Below, piece by piece: positions 1 through 6,291 of a stretch of 7,752 nt of DNA (position 1 is the first letter of the stretch; every line of letters begins with the position of its first letter). The stretch comes from an uncultured delta proteobacterium. Its GTDB lineage: Bacteria > Myxococcota_A > Polyangia > Polyangiales > Polyangiaceae. Below the pieces are notes generated by a model. The model saw only the letters and a program-made list of their open reading frames with translations. It had not been told where the DNA came from and searched no databases. Made by a program: the position numbers and the translations under genes. The stretch lies in contig CAIOHM010000508.1 in NCBI GenBank assembly GCA_903858055.1, forward strand, positions 1 through 7,752, read 5' to 3'.

Positions 1-1
1 G

Positions 2-580
2 AACTTCGCGACGACCGCCACGCTCAAGGTGACCGCGGCCTGGCGCGGCGCTTCCGGCGCGACGCCCACCGGGACCTTTTACCGCGTGGGGCCCTCGGGC
101 ATCGTGTGCATCACGACCCCGTGCCCGACCCTCAAGACGACGAAGCTCAACGCGACGACCTCGCGCACGTTCACGACCCTTCGCCTCGCCTCGACCTCGC
201 CGCTCGCCTCGCTCGCAGACCGCAACGGCGCCATGACCGAGGCCTCGAGCGCCACCGGTATCCTCGTCGCCTCCACGTCGCTCACGACCTTGTCCACCGT
301 GACCGCGAACGAGTTCTACCGCAAGGTCGTCGCCCCCGTGACGGTGGGCCGTGCGTGCGGAAGCCGCGGCATGCAGCCGTGCGCCGAGGGCGAGTACTGC
401 GCGTTCCCGGCGGGCGCAAACTGCGGCCGTTCGGACGCGCCGGGCACCTGCGCGCGCAAGCCCGAGATCTGCACGCGTCAGTACCAGCCCGTCTGCGGTT
501 GCGACGGCGTGACCTACGGCAACGCATGCACCGCGGCGTCGGCGGGCGTGAGCGTCGAGTTCAGCGGCGCTTGCCCCTGA
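2..580 (+). CDS. Secreted Cys-rich protein with C-terminal Kazal-type inhibitor domain (5' end missing)
   Basis: The frame is open from the first complete codon (base 2), so the true start and any signal peptide lie outside the window; a GTG at 29 is internal to the open frame and need not be the start. Numbering from base 2, residues 1-110 are Thr/Ser-rich and probably beta-structured, with one Cys pair in the segment GIVCITTPCPTL. Residues 119-150 form a small Cys module (CGSRGMQPCAEGEYC and following). Residues 150-191 match Kazal serine-protease inhibitors, including PVCGCDGVTYGNAC. Ten cysteines fall in the last 75 residues, which fits disulfide folding outside the cytoplasm. By alignment with ovomucoid domains, the P1 residue would be Arg159 (C-T-R), which suggests trypsin-like targets. 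The N-terminal part resembles a domain found beside such Kazal modules in Myxococcota, but I cannot name it with certainty. An intrinsic terminator follows. Inhibitor function is inferred from the fold family only. Confidence 0.9.
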   Translation, partial: NFATTATLKVTAAWRGASGATPTGTFYRVGPSGIVCITTPCPTLKTTKLNATTSRTFTTLRLASTSPLASLADRNGAMTEASSATGILVASTSLTTLSTVTANEFYRKVVAPVTVGRACGSRGMQPCAEGEYCAFPAGANCGRSDAPGTCARKPEICTRQYQPVCGCDGVTYGNACTAASAGVSVEFSGACP

Positions 581-588
581 GCCTCACG

Positions 589-602
589 CGAGGAGCTCCT
601 CG
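589..602. repeat. 14-bp perfect palindrome after the Kazal gene
   Basis: CGAGGAGCTCCTCG reads the same on both strands and begins 8 bases after the stop codon. It has no T-run of its own. It may be a protein-binding site or a structure that protects the 3' end just ahead of the terminator, or it may be chance in GC-rich DNA. Confidence 0.5.
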
Positions 603-609
603 AACGAGC

Positions 610-652
610 GAGCGGCGCGAGCCCCCAGAGGTTCACGCCGCTCTTCTTTTTT
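610..652 (+). terminator. Rho-independent terminator of the Kazal-domain gene
   Basis: A perfect 8-bp stem, GAGCGGCG (610-617) with CGCCGCTC (636-643), encloses an 18-base loop and is followed directly by TTCTTTTTT (644-652). The T-run stands out in such GC-rich DNA. It lies 30 bases past the stop codon at 580 and is oriented for plus-strand transcription. On the minus strand the same stem is followed only by GTTCG, so it is unlikely to stop obg transcripts coming the other way. Confidence 0.85.
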
Positions 653-733
653 CGCGCAAGGCGCTCGCGCCGTGAGGCGCCGTGACCGCGAACGCGTCAC
701 CGCGTGAGGCTGGGTCTCTCGCGGCCCCGACGC

Positions 734-1750
734 TCAGTCGTCGGTCGGCTGCGGGCGGTGGAGCTTCCAGAGCGCCTCGAGCAGCTCGCGCACGCCCTCG
801 CCGGTCGCGGCGCTCACGAGGTGAAGCTCGATCTTGCGTCGCTTGAAGCGCGTCTTGAGCTTCGCGTACGCCTCGCGCACGTGCGTGAGGTCCGCCTTCG
901 AGAGCGCGACGACCATCGGGCGCGCCGCGAGTTCGGGCGAGAAGGCCTCGAGCTCGCCCATGAGGCACTTGAAGTCCTCGACGGGATCACGGCCCTCTTC
1001 CTCTTCCGTCACCGTGATGAGGTGCAAGAGGGCGCGCGTGCGCTCGACGTGCTTGAGGAACTGAATGCCGAGCCCCGCGCCTTCCGAGGCGCCCGGGATG
1101 AGTCCGGGGATGTCGGCCATCACGAAGGAGCGCTCGTCGTCCACGGCGACGACGCCGAGGTGCGGCGTGAGCGTCGTAAACGGGTAGTCTGCAACCTTTG
1201 GCCGCGCACGCGAGACCGCGCGGATGAACGTGCTCTTGCCGACGTTCGGGAAGCCCAGCAGGCCGATGTCGGCCATCACCTTGAGCTCGAGACGCAGGCG
1301 CCGCTCTTCGCCAGGCTCGCCCGGTTCGGCGCGGCGCGGGGCGCGCTCGGTGCTCGTGGCGAAGTGGATGTTTCCGCGACCACCGCGGCCGCCGTGCGCG
1401 ATGACCACCGCGACGTCGAGCGTGTTGATGTCGGCGAGGAGATCCCCGGTGTCCGCGTCGAACACCTGCGTGCCGAGCGGAACGGCGACCTCGAAGTCTT
1501 TTCCGGCCTTGCCGTAGCAGTCCGAGCCCATGCCGTGCTCGCCGCCTTCGGCCTTCACGTTGTGCTGCCACGCGAGGTCGAGGAGGCTGTTCTTCCCCGA
1601 GTCGGCGCGGAACACGATGTCGCCGCCGCGACCGCCGTCGCCGCCCGACGGGCCACCAAAAGGCACGAATTTCTCGCGGCGGAAGGCCACGCAGCCGTTG
1701 CCACCACGGCCTGCGGACACTTTGAGCTCACAACTGTCGACGAACTTCAC
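734..1750 (-). CDS. obg: Obg family GTPase (ObgE/CgtA), ribosome assembly factor
   Basis: This is an essential GTPase in most bacteria, which binds the 50S subunit during late assembly and is linked to the stringent response. The 338-residue product starts with the glycine-rich Obg fold (about 1-158), including GRGGNGC and GGPSGGDGGRGGD. The G domain follows: G1 GFPNVGKST (166-174), switch-I FTTLTPHLGVV (191-201), G3 DIPGL (213-217), G4 as SKAD (284-287) instead of the usual NKxD, and G5 SAATGEG (313-319). It ends soon after G5, so it has no C-terminal OCT extension, as in many proteobacterial forms. The start is GTG at 1748-1750, supported by a GAGG ribosome site 7 bases upstream (1758-1761) and by the universal MKFVD beginning. 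Identification is secure. The Ser at G4 is unusual. The gene upstream is an unrelated membrane protein, not rpmA, which often precedes obg. Confidence 0.98.
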   Translation of the reverse strand: MKFVDSCELKVSAGRGGNGCVAFRREKFVPFGGPSGGDGGRGGDIVFRADSGKNSLLDLAWQHNVKAEGGEHGMGSDCYGKAGKDFEVAVPLGTQVFDADTGDLLADINTLDVAVVIAHGGRGGRGNIHFATSTERAPRRAEPGEPGEERRLRLELKVMADIGLLGFPNVGKSTFIRAVSRARPKVADYPFTTLTPHLGVVAVDDERSFVMADIPGLIPGASEGAGLGIQFLKHVERTRALLHLITVTEEEEGRDPVEDFKCLMGELEAFSPELAARPMVVALSKADLTHVREAYAKLKTRFKRRKIELHLVSAATGEGVRELLEALWKLHRPQPTDD

Positions 1751-1757
1751 TGGAAAA

Positions 1758-1761
1758 CCTC
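1758..1761 (-). promoter_or_regulatory. Ribosome binding site of obg
   Basis: On the minus strand GAGG lies 7 bases before the GTG start codon. This spacing decides the non-ATG start in favour of 1750. Confidence 0.75.
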
Positions 1762-1870
1762 AGGGTCGACGGGCCCTAGCAGGCCGCCGCCCAAAGAGCG
1801 ATCCTTCCGAGCGTCTTCACCGGGCGGCTGCACCTTCTGCGGTGCGCGCGCCTTCACGCTCTCGACGCGC

Positions 1871-2701
1871 TCAGCCCTCGCCGCGCGGAGCGAGCAGGCA
1901 CGGCAGCGCCCCAAGCTCCCGTTCGTCGAGCGACCACGGATCGACGCTCCAGCCTGCGGCCATTTCGAGCACGTCGTCTTCACACGGCCACCACTCTTCG
2001 CCCTCGGGCACCGGGCGTTGACCGCGCACGTGCTCCTCGGTCTCGTCCTGCGGGCCTTCGTCGGCGTACGTGTGCGTGTCGACGACGGAGAAGGCGCGCT
2101 CGACGAGGCCCGGGCGCGCGCGAAGCCAGGCGAAACCCTCGGCTCGCGCGTCCGACTGGAAGAAGAGGACCTCGCGGCCGACCTTGTCGGCGATGGTCAC
2201 GAAGAGGTTCGGATCGTCGAGCAGGTGCGCGCCGTTCACGCGGAACGTGGCCGGCTCGCCCACGGCGAACGCGTAGCCGTCGACGGGCCCGAGAATCGCG
2301 ACGCCTTTGCCGCCCACGGCGCGCGCGAGCGCTTCACGCCACGAGGTCGCGCTTGCGCGGAGACCGAGCGCCGCCGCGAGGGCGTCGGGGGAGGTCTTTG
2401 CGACGATCCATTCGCACTTTTTTCCGAAGCCGATCCCGTTCTTGTTGAGCGCGGGGTCCACGAACACGTTGCGGAGCGACTCACGCAGCGAAGGCGGCGG
2501 CGCCGAGGGGCGGAGCGAGGGGCGCGGCGGCATCGAGGCGCGCGGAGGCAACGAGGCGCCGGCCGGGAGGCTCACACGTGCGGCGGGCCCTGCGATTCCC
2601 GGGGCAGGCGGCGCTGCGGGCTTCTTGCGGAGCAGCACGAAACCGAGGCCCAAGAGGGCGAGCGTGGCACCCGCGACGGCGGGGAGGGGCAGCGAATCCA
2701 T
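1871..2701 (-). CDS. Membrane-anchored conserved protein of unknown function with Pro/Ser linker
   Basis: The product has 276 residues if it starts at the ATG at 2699-2701. The open frame continues upstream to 2872, but that part is low-complexity and overlaps the divergent kinase, so I reject it. One hydrophobic segment (about 7-24) is followed by RKK, which predicts an N-in anchor by the positive-inside rule only if this basic end stays cytosolic; topology is therefore uncertain. A Pro/Ser/Ala/Arg linker (26-72) contains six-residue repeats ASLPPR, ASMPPR, PSLRPS. The globular part (75-265) includes GPVDGYAFAVG, a segment EVLFFQSD, FAWLRARPGLVERAF, and an acidic end EDDVLEMAAGWSVDP. I recognise this spacing of motifs from a family of unannotated bacterial proteins (W-R-x-x-L, PVDGW-like and a final W-S-x-D-P) but know no assigned function. 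It lies 120 bp upstream of obg on the same strand. The ribosome site before the ATG is weak (CGAAG). Confidence 0.85.
   Translation of the reverse strand: MDSLPLPAVAGATLALLGLGFVLLRKKPAAPPAPGIAGPAARVSLPAGASLPPRASMPPRPSLRPSAPPPSLRESLRNVFVDPALNKNGIGFGKKCEWIVAKTSPDALAAALGLRASATSWREALARAVGGKGVAILGPVDGYAFAVGEPATFRVNGAHLLDDPNLFVTIADKVGREVLFFQSDARAEGFAWLRARPGLVERAFSVVDTHTYADEGPQDETEEHVRGQRPVPEGEEWWPCEDDVLEMAAGWSVDPWSLDERELGALPCLLAPRGEG
2517..2570 (-). repeat. 18-bp tandem repeat coding for hexapeptide linker repeats
   Basis: On the plus strand, units beginning GAGG recur at 2517, 2535 and 2553 with an 18-bp period; the third unit is degenerate. Read on the minus strand they encode the ASLPPR/ASMPPR/PSLRPS repeats in the linker of the membrane-anchored protein. 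The repeat is in frame, so length variation would not break the gene. Confidence 0.65.
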
Positions 2702-2742
2702 CCACGAAATCTTCGCTGAATGGCTCTTCCGAGGGAAGCAGA

Positions 2743-2754
2743 AAGGTGCACCTT
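2743..2754. promoter_or_regulatory. 12-bp palindrome, candidate operator between divergent genes
   Basis: AAGGTGCACCTT is a perfect palindrome in the 79-bp gap between the anchored protein (minus) and the kinase (plus). A second inverted repeat, CTTCC-GAG-GGAAG (2726-2738), sits 4 bases to its left. The placement suits a dimeric regulator acting on either promoter. I could not pick convincing -35/-10 boxes for either direction, so an operator role is inference. Confidence 0.4.
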
Positions 2755-2762
2755 CCCCGTGT

Positions 2763-2784
2763 CCATGCGATGCTTCCCGCATGG
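2763..2784 (+). promoter_or_regulatory. Hairpin enclosing the kinase start codon
   Basis: CCATGCG (2763-2769) and CGCATGG (2778-2784) form a perfect 7-bp inverted repeat with an 8-base loop. The kinase ATG (2781-2783) lies inside the right arm, so folding of the mRNA would hide the start codon. No Shine-Dalgarno sequence precedes this ATG. Control of translation by this fold is an inference. Confidence 0.45.
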
Positions 2785-4217
2785 CGCCGCACGTCGAATG
2801 GCTCGAGGCCGAGGAGCTCCGCGACGTCGGCTCCGAGTCCACCATTCGGCCCGAGTCGCTGCGGGCGGGCACGCGGCTCGGGCGCTACGAGCTCGTGATG
2901 CCGGTCGCCTTTGGCGGCATGGCGCGCGTGTGGGCCGCGCGCATCGTGGGCATCGACGGCTTTCGACGCCTCGTGGCCCTGAAGACGATGCTGCCGCACC
3001 TGGCGCGCGAAGAGGAAATCGCCAGGCTCTTTCGCGACGAAGCCGTGCTCGCCGCGCGGATCCACCACCCGAACGTGTGCGCGGCGCTCGAGCTCGGCGC
3101 CGTCGACGAGGTCACCTACCTCGCGCTCGAGTGGGTGGACGGCGAGCCGCTCATGAAGCTCCTCCGGCCCGGCGACCATTACGCGCCCTTCGAGCCCGCC
3201 GTCGCCGTGCGCATCGTGCGCGACGTTTGCCTCGGCATTCACGCGGCCCACGAGGCGGTGGACGACGACGGTCGGCCGCTCGGCACGATCCACCGCGACC
3301 TCACGCCACACAACGTGATGGTCAACCTCGACGGGCACGCGAAGGTCGTCGACTTCGGTGTCGCGAGGTCGAGCCTCCAGTGGCACGAGGCGACCGCGGC
3401 AGGGCAGCTGCGCGGCAAGCTCGCCTACATGCCACCCGAGCAAATTTCCGGGCAGCCGATTGACCGCCGCGTCGACGTGTTCGCGCTCGGGTGCATGCTC
3501 TACGAGTGCGTCGTGGGCGCGCGCGCCTTTCAGGGGCCCACCGAGCCGGCCATCATGCAGGCCATCATGCGCGGCGAGTACGTCTTGCCCTCCCAGGCGA
3601 AGCCGGGGGTCCCCGTGGCCCTCGACGCGATCATCGCGAAGGCCCTCGCGAGCGATCCCGCGAAACGCTTCCGCACGGCCGACGCCCTTGCGGATGCGCT
3701 CGATGCTTTTGCGCACGTCCACGGCGACGCTTCGCCACGCGAGGTCGGCGACGCGGTCTCCGTGCGCGGCGGCGGGTCCATCGTGCTTCGTCGCGCGCGC
3801 ATCGCCGAGGCGATCGCCAAGCTCGACGGGCGCTTGCCCCCGGGCGAAAACCGCGTGCCCATCCCCGCGCCCTCCTCGCCCTACGTGCCCTCGAGCAGCG
3901 GGGTCGTCGACGCGGGTCGCATCGACTTTTCGGCCGTCGAGGCGGGGCGCGTGGAGCCTGCGCCGGACAGCGAGCGCACCACGGTCGGGCTGCCCTTCGA
4001 GGCGTCGGAGCCCTCCGTGTCGCCGATCGCGGCCGATCCGCCGACGACCGAAGAGCTCTTGTCGGGCGGTTCCATCCCCTCGTTCGTCTCCTCGGGCGAC
4101 CTCGAAGAGCTCGCGCGCCGAGGATCGACCGGGTCACGCTTTGCGCTCGTGCAGGTCGTGCTCGTCACGATCGTCGTCGCTCTCGCGCTCGTCGCGTTGC
4201 GGTTCGCGCAGCCCTGA
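2781..4217 (+). CDS. Tail-anchored Ser/Thr protein kinase (Hanks type)
   Basis: The product is a 478-residue eukaryotic-like kinase that transfers phosphate from ATP to protein Ser/Thr. The kinase domain spans about 35-312. It shows the nucleotide loop VAFGGMARVW (42-51), Lys68 in VALKTM, the alpha-C Glu87, the catalytic loop HRDLTPHNV (171-179) with Asp173 and Asn178, DFG at 191-193, PPE (218-220) in place of APE, and DVFALGCMLYE (232-242). All catalytic residues are present, so it should be active. The usual HRDLKP lysine is Thr175, and two of the three loop glycines are Ala, variants seen in other bacterial kinases. A low-complexity Pro/Ser/acidic region (about 320-452) leads to one membrane span (about 454-474), which leaves the kinase in the cytosol as a tail anchor with no sensor domain outside. 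The start is the only ATG in frame between the upstream low-complexity region and the domain; no good ribosome site is visible. Substrate unknown. Confidence 0.94.
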   Translation: MAPHVEWLEAEELRDVGSESTIRPESLRAGTRLGRYELVMPVAFGGMARVWAARIVGIDGFRRLVALKTMLPHLAREEEIARLFRDEAVLAARIHHPNVCAALELGAVDEVTYLALEWVDGEPLMKLLRPGDHYAPFEPAVAVRIVRDVCLGIHAAHEAVDDDGRPLGTIHRDLTPHNVMVNLDGHAKVVDFGVARSSLQWHEATAAGQLRGKLAYMPPEQISGQPIDRRVDVFALGCMLYECVVGARAFQGPTEPAIMQAIMRGEYVLPSQAKPGVPVALDAIIAKALASDPAKRFRTADALADALDAFAHVHGDASPREVGDAVSVRGGGSIVLRRARIAEAIAKLDGRLPPGENRVPIPAPSSPYVPSSSGVVDAGRIDFSAVEAGRVEPAPDSERTTVGLPFEASEPSVSPIAADPPTTEELLSGGSIPSFVSSGDLEELARRGSTGSRFALVQVVLVTIVVALALVALRFAQP

Positions 4218-4250
4218 ACTCCGCGGCACCGCGCGTGCGCGGAAGGCCCC
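4218..4250. other. 33-bp convergent gap with a GC hairpin
   Basis: The gap between the kinase stop and the acetyltransferase stop holds CCGCGC-GT-GCGCGG (4229-4242), effectively a 5-bp stem with a 4-base loop. There is no T-run on either strand, so it is at best a weak two-way terminator or a pause site. Confidence 0.4.
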
Positions 4251-4832
4251 TCAGAGCTCGAGCCGATAGACCGGGTACGGCGCTTCGCCGGAGACCGTGA
4301 CGAACGCGCTCGCCTCGAGGTGGGCCGCGATGCCCATCCATAGCTCTTCGTCCGAGACGGGGCCGTGACCCACGCGCGGGTACGCCTCGATCGCCTTGGC
4401 CCCGAGCGCACGGCCTGCCTCCGCGAGGCCGCCGACGAGCGCACGCGCGACACCTTGGCGACGCCGCGCGGGGTCGACCAAGACACAACCCAGACACCAG
4501 GTGTCCGGCGTATGCGTTTGGGAATACGCGTTGTAGGGGCCCTGCTTGAGCAGCTTCTTCGCTGCGGCCTTGGGGAAGAGCTTTCCCCAGGCGACGACCT
4601 CGCTCCCCTCGAGCACGACCACGCCGCGCCCGTCGTTGGACCGCTCTTCGCGGACAGCGCACGCGAGCTCGGCGGCGCTCTCCTCCGGCCGAAAGGCGCT
4701 GCGTTCGAGCCAGTCGTTCTTCGTGCCCTCGAAGTGCCAGTAGCGGCAATGGCAGGAGACCCCCGCACGCGCGAAGAGCGCGAGGAGCGCCGCTTCGTCG
4801 CCGGCGCCGACGAGCCGCACCGCGAGGCTCAT
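4251..4832 (-). CDS. GNAT-family N-acetyltransferase, coupled to gatA
   Basis: The product has 193 residues and the GNAT acetyl-CoA fold. The signature motif A is LVDPARRRQGVARALV (118-133), where R-R-Q-G-V-A forms the loop that holds the CoA pyrophosphate. An N-terminal SCHCRYWHFEG segment (26-36) and WCLGC (112-116) give C-x-C and C-x-x-C pairs; a Cys-x-Cys-x-x-Trp segment is typical of one GNAT subgroup, and a metal or redox role is possible but unproven. The start is the ATG at 4830-4832, which overlaps the gatA stop as ATGA. A longer open frame to 4880 lies wholly inside gatA and is rejected. No independent ribosome site is clear, so expression probably depends on reinitiation after gatA. 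The substrate cannot be predicted. Confidence 0.92.
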   Translation of the reverse strand: MSLAVRLVGAGDEAALLALFARAGVSCHCRYWHFEGTKNDWLERSAFRPEESAAELACAVREERSNDGRGVVVLEGSEVVAWGKLFPKAAAKKLLKQGPYNAYSQTHTPDTWCLGCVLVDPARRRQGVARALVGGLAEAGRALGAKAIEAYPRVGHGPVSDEELWMGIAAHLEASAFVTVSGEAPYPVYRLEL

Positions 4833-6286
4833 GCGAACTTCGTGGGCGCGCCGACTTGGAGCGCCGCGTGGCTCTCGCACGCCGCGGCGATCGCGAAGGC
4901 GCGGGACTCTTGGAGGTGCGGCGTGATGATCTGAAGGCCGATCGGGAGGCCGCTCGCCGAGAGCCCCACGGGGATGCTCATCGCGGGCACGCCGGCGAGC
5001 GAGGCGGGCAGCGTGTCGATGTCGCTCAGGTACATCGCGAGCGGGTCGTGGGTCTTCTCGCCGATCTTGAACGCGGTCGTGGGCGCCGTGGGGGCGCAGA
5101 GCACGTCGACCTCTTCGAAGGCCTTCTCGAAGTCGCGCGTGATGAGCGTACGGACCTTCTGCGCCTTGAGGTAATACGCGTCGTAGAAGCCCGACGAGAG
5201 CACGAAGGTGCCGAGGAGGATGCGGCGCTTGACCTCGGGCCCGAAGCCCGCGTCGCGCGTGGCGCCGTACATGTTGCGAAGATCGCGGTCGGGCTCCTTG
5301 CGGAGGCCGTAGCGAACGCCGTCGAAGCGCGCGAGGTTGCTCGAGGCCTCGGCCGTCGCGAGGACGTAATACGTGGCCACCGCGTACTTCGTGTGCGGCA
5401 GGCTCACGGGCTTCACGGTGCAGCCGAACTGCTCGAGGCAGCTGATCGCGCGGCGCACGGCCACGTCGACCTCGGGGTCGAGGCCCTCGCCGAAGTACTC
5501 GCGCGGGATGCCCACGCGGAGGCCCTTTACGGGCTTTTCACAGGCCGCCTCGTAGTCGTCGACGGCGGCGTCGAGCGTCGTCGCGTCGTGCGGGTCATGG
5601 CCGGCGAGCACCTGGAGCATGCGCGCGGCACCGCGCACGTCGGTCGCGAAGGGGCCGACCTGGTCGAGCGACGACGCGAAGGCGATGAGCCCGTAGCGCG
5701 AGACGCGCCCGTAGGTGGGCTTCACGCCGACGATGCCGCAGAAGCTCGCGGGCTGACGGATCGAGCCGCCCGTGTCGCTGCCGAGCGAGCCGGGGCACAT
5801 GCGCGACGCGACGGCCGCGGCCGAGCCACCGGAGGACCCGCCCGGGGCGCGGTCGAGGTCCCACGGGTTGTGGACCTTGGCGTAGGCGCTGTTCTCGTTC
5901 GAGGAGCCCATCGCGAACTCGTCGAGGTTCGTCTTGCCGACGAGCGTGGCGTCGGCCGCGCGGAGCTTCGCGACGACGGTTGCATCATACACGGGCTTGT
6001 AGCCCTCGAGGATGCGCGAAGCCGCCGTCGTGGGCACGCCGGTCATGCAGAGTGCATCTTTGATCGCGATGGGGACACCGGCCAGCAGGCCGAGCGTTTC
6101 GCCGCGCGCGCGCTTCGCATCGACGGCCTTCGCGGCCTCGAGGAAACCGGCGCGGTCCACGTGCAAGAAGGCCTTTACGCTGGGCTCGCGCGCGTCGACG
6201 CGGGCGAGGGTTTCCGTGGCAACGCCCTCGGCGCTGCGTTCCCCGGAGCGGACGCTCTCGGCAAGGCGAACGATGGAGTCGAACAT
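4829..6286 (-). CDS. gatA: Asp-tRNA(Asn)/Glu-tRNA(Gln) amidotransferase subunit A
   Basis: GatA is the glutaminase of the GatCAB complex. It releases ammonia from glutamine or asparagine and passes it to GatB for amidation of misacylated Glu-tRNA(Gln) or Asp-tRNA(Asn). The 485-residue length matches the family. The amidase signature is complete: catalytic Lys76 (VPIAIKD), cis-Ser151 in PGGSSGGSAAAV (148-159), and nucleophile Ser175 in SDTGGSIRQPAS (170-181). The C-terminal part has CAPTAPTTAF and GVPAMSIPVG, as expected. The start is the ATG at 6284-6286, 5 bases after the gatC stop, with AAGG 9 bases upstream; the open frame upstream of this overlaps gatC out of frame and is rejected. The stop codon overlaps the start of the acetyltransferase. 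GatB is absent from the window and must be encoded elsewhere if the complex works. Confidence 0.99.
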   Translation of the reverse strand: MFDSIVRLAESVRSGERSAEGVATETLARVDAREPSVKAFLHVDRAGFLEAAKAVDAKRARGETLGLLAGVPIAIKDALCMTGVPTTAASRILEGYKPVYDATVVAKLRAADATLVGKTNLDEFAMGSSNENSAYAKVHNPWDLDRAPGGSSGGSAAAVASRMCPGSLGSDTGGSIRQPASFCGIVGVKPTYGRVSRYGLIAFASSLDQVGPFATDVRGAARMLQVLAGHDPHDATTLDAAVDDYEAACEKPVKGLRVGIPREYFGEGLDPEVDVAVRRAISCLEQFGCTVKPVSLPHTKYAVATYYVLATAEASSNLARFDGVRYGLRKEPDRDLRNMYGATRDAGFGPEVKRRILLGTFVLSSGFYDAYYLKAQKVRTLITRDFEKAFEEVDVLCAPTAPTTAFKIGEKTHDPLAMYLSDIDTLPASLAGVPAMSIPVGLSASGLPIGLQIITPHLQESRAFAIAAACESHAALQVGAPTKFA

Positions 6287-6291
6287 GGGGC

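Noticed and set aside
106..675. Alternative plus-strand frame over the Kazal gene
   Set aside because: It runs through the terminator and has an Arg-rich, shadow-like composition, while the other frame carries the conserved Kazal residues.
660..710. Hairpins downstream of obg as its terminator
   Set aside because: GGCGC-TC-GCGCC and the GTGAC-type stem lack a T-run on the minus strand, so an intrinsic terminator for obg cannot be claimed.
1830..1845. Inverted repeat GCACC-TTCTGC-GGTGC between the anchored protein and obg
   Set aside because: The arms are only 5 bp and no T-run follows; not distinguishable from chance at this base composition.
704..2719. 671-residue open frame on the plus strand opposite obg and the anchored protein
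   Set aside because: It is antisense to two well-supported genes, is very rich in Arg/Ala/Glu, and spans the gap between them without any domain. Long antisense frames are expected in GC-rich DNA.
2307..2780. N-terminal extension of the kinase frame
   Set aside because: It is antisense to the anchored protein gene, with low-complexity composition; the ATG at 2781 precedes the domain by a normal distance.
2702..2872. N-terminal extension of the anchored protein to 2872
   Set aside because: The extension is Ser/Arg low-complexity, overlaps the kinase start and would place the membrane segment after 57 odd residues. The ATG at 2701 starts directly before the hydrophobic anchor.
2481..3722. 413-residue open frame opposite the kinase
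   Set aside because: It overlaps the complete kinase domain and the divergent promoter gap, and its sequence has no fold signature.
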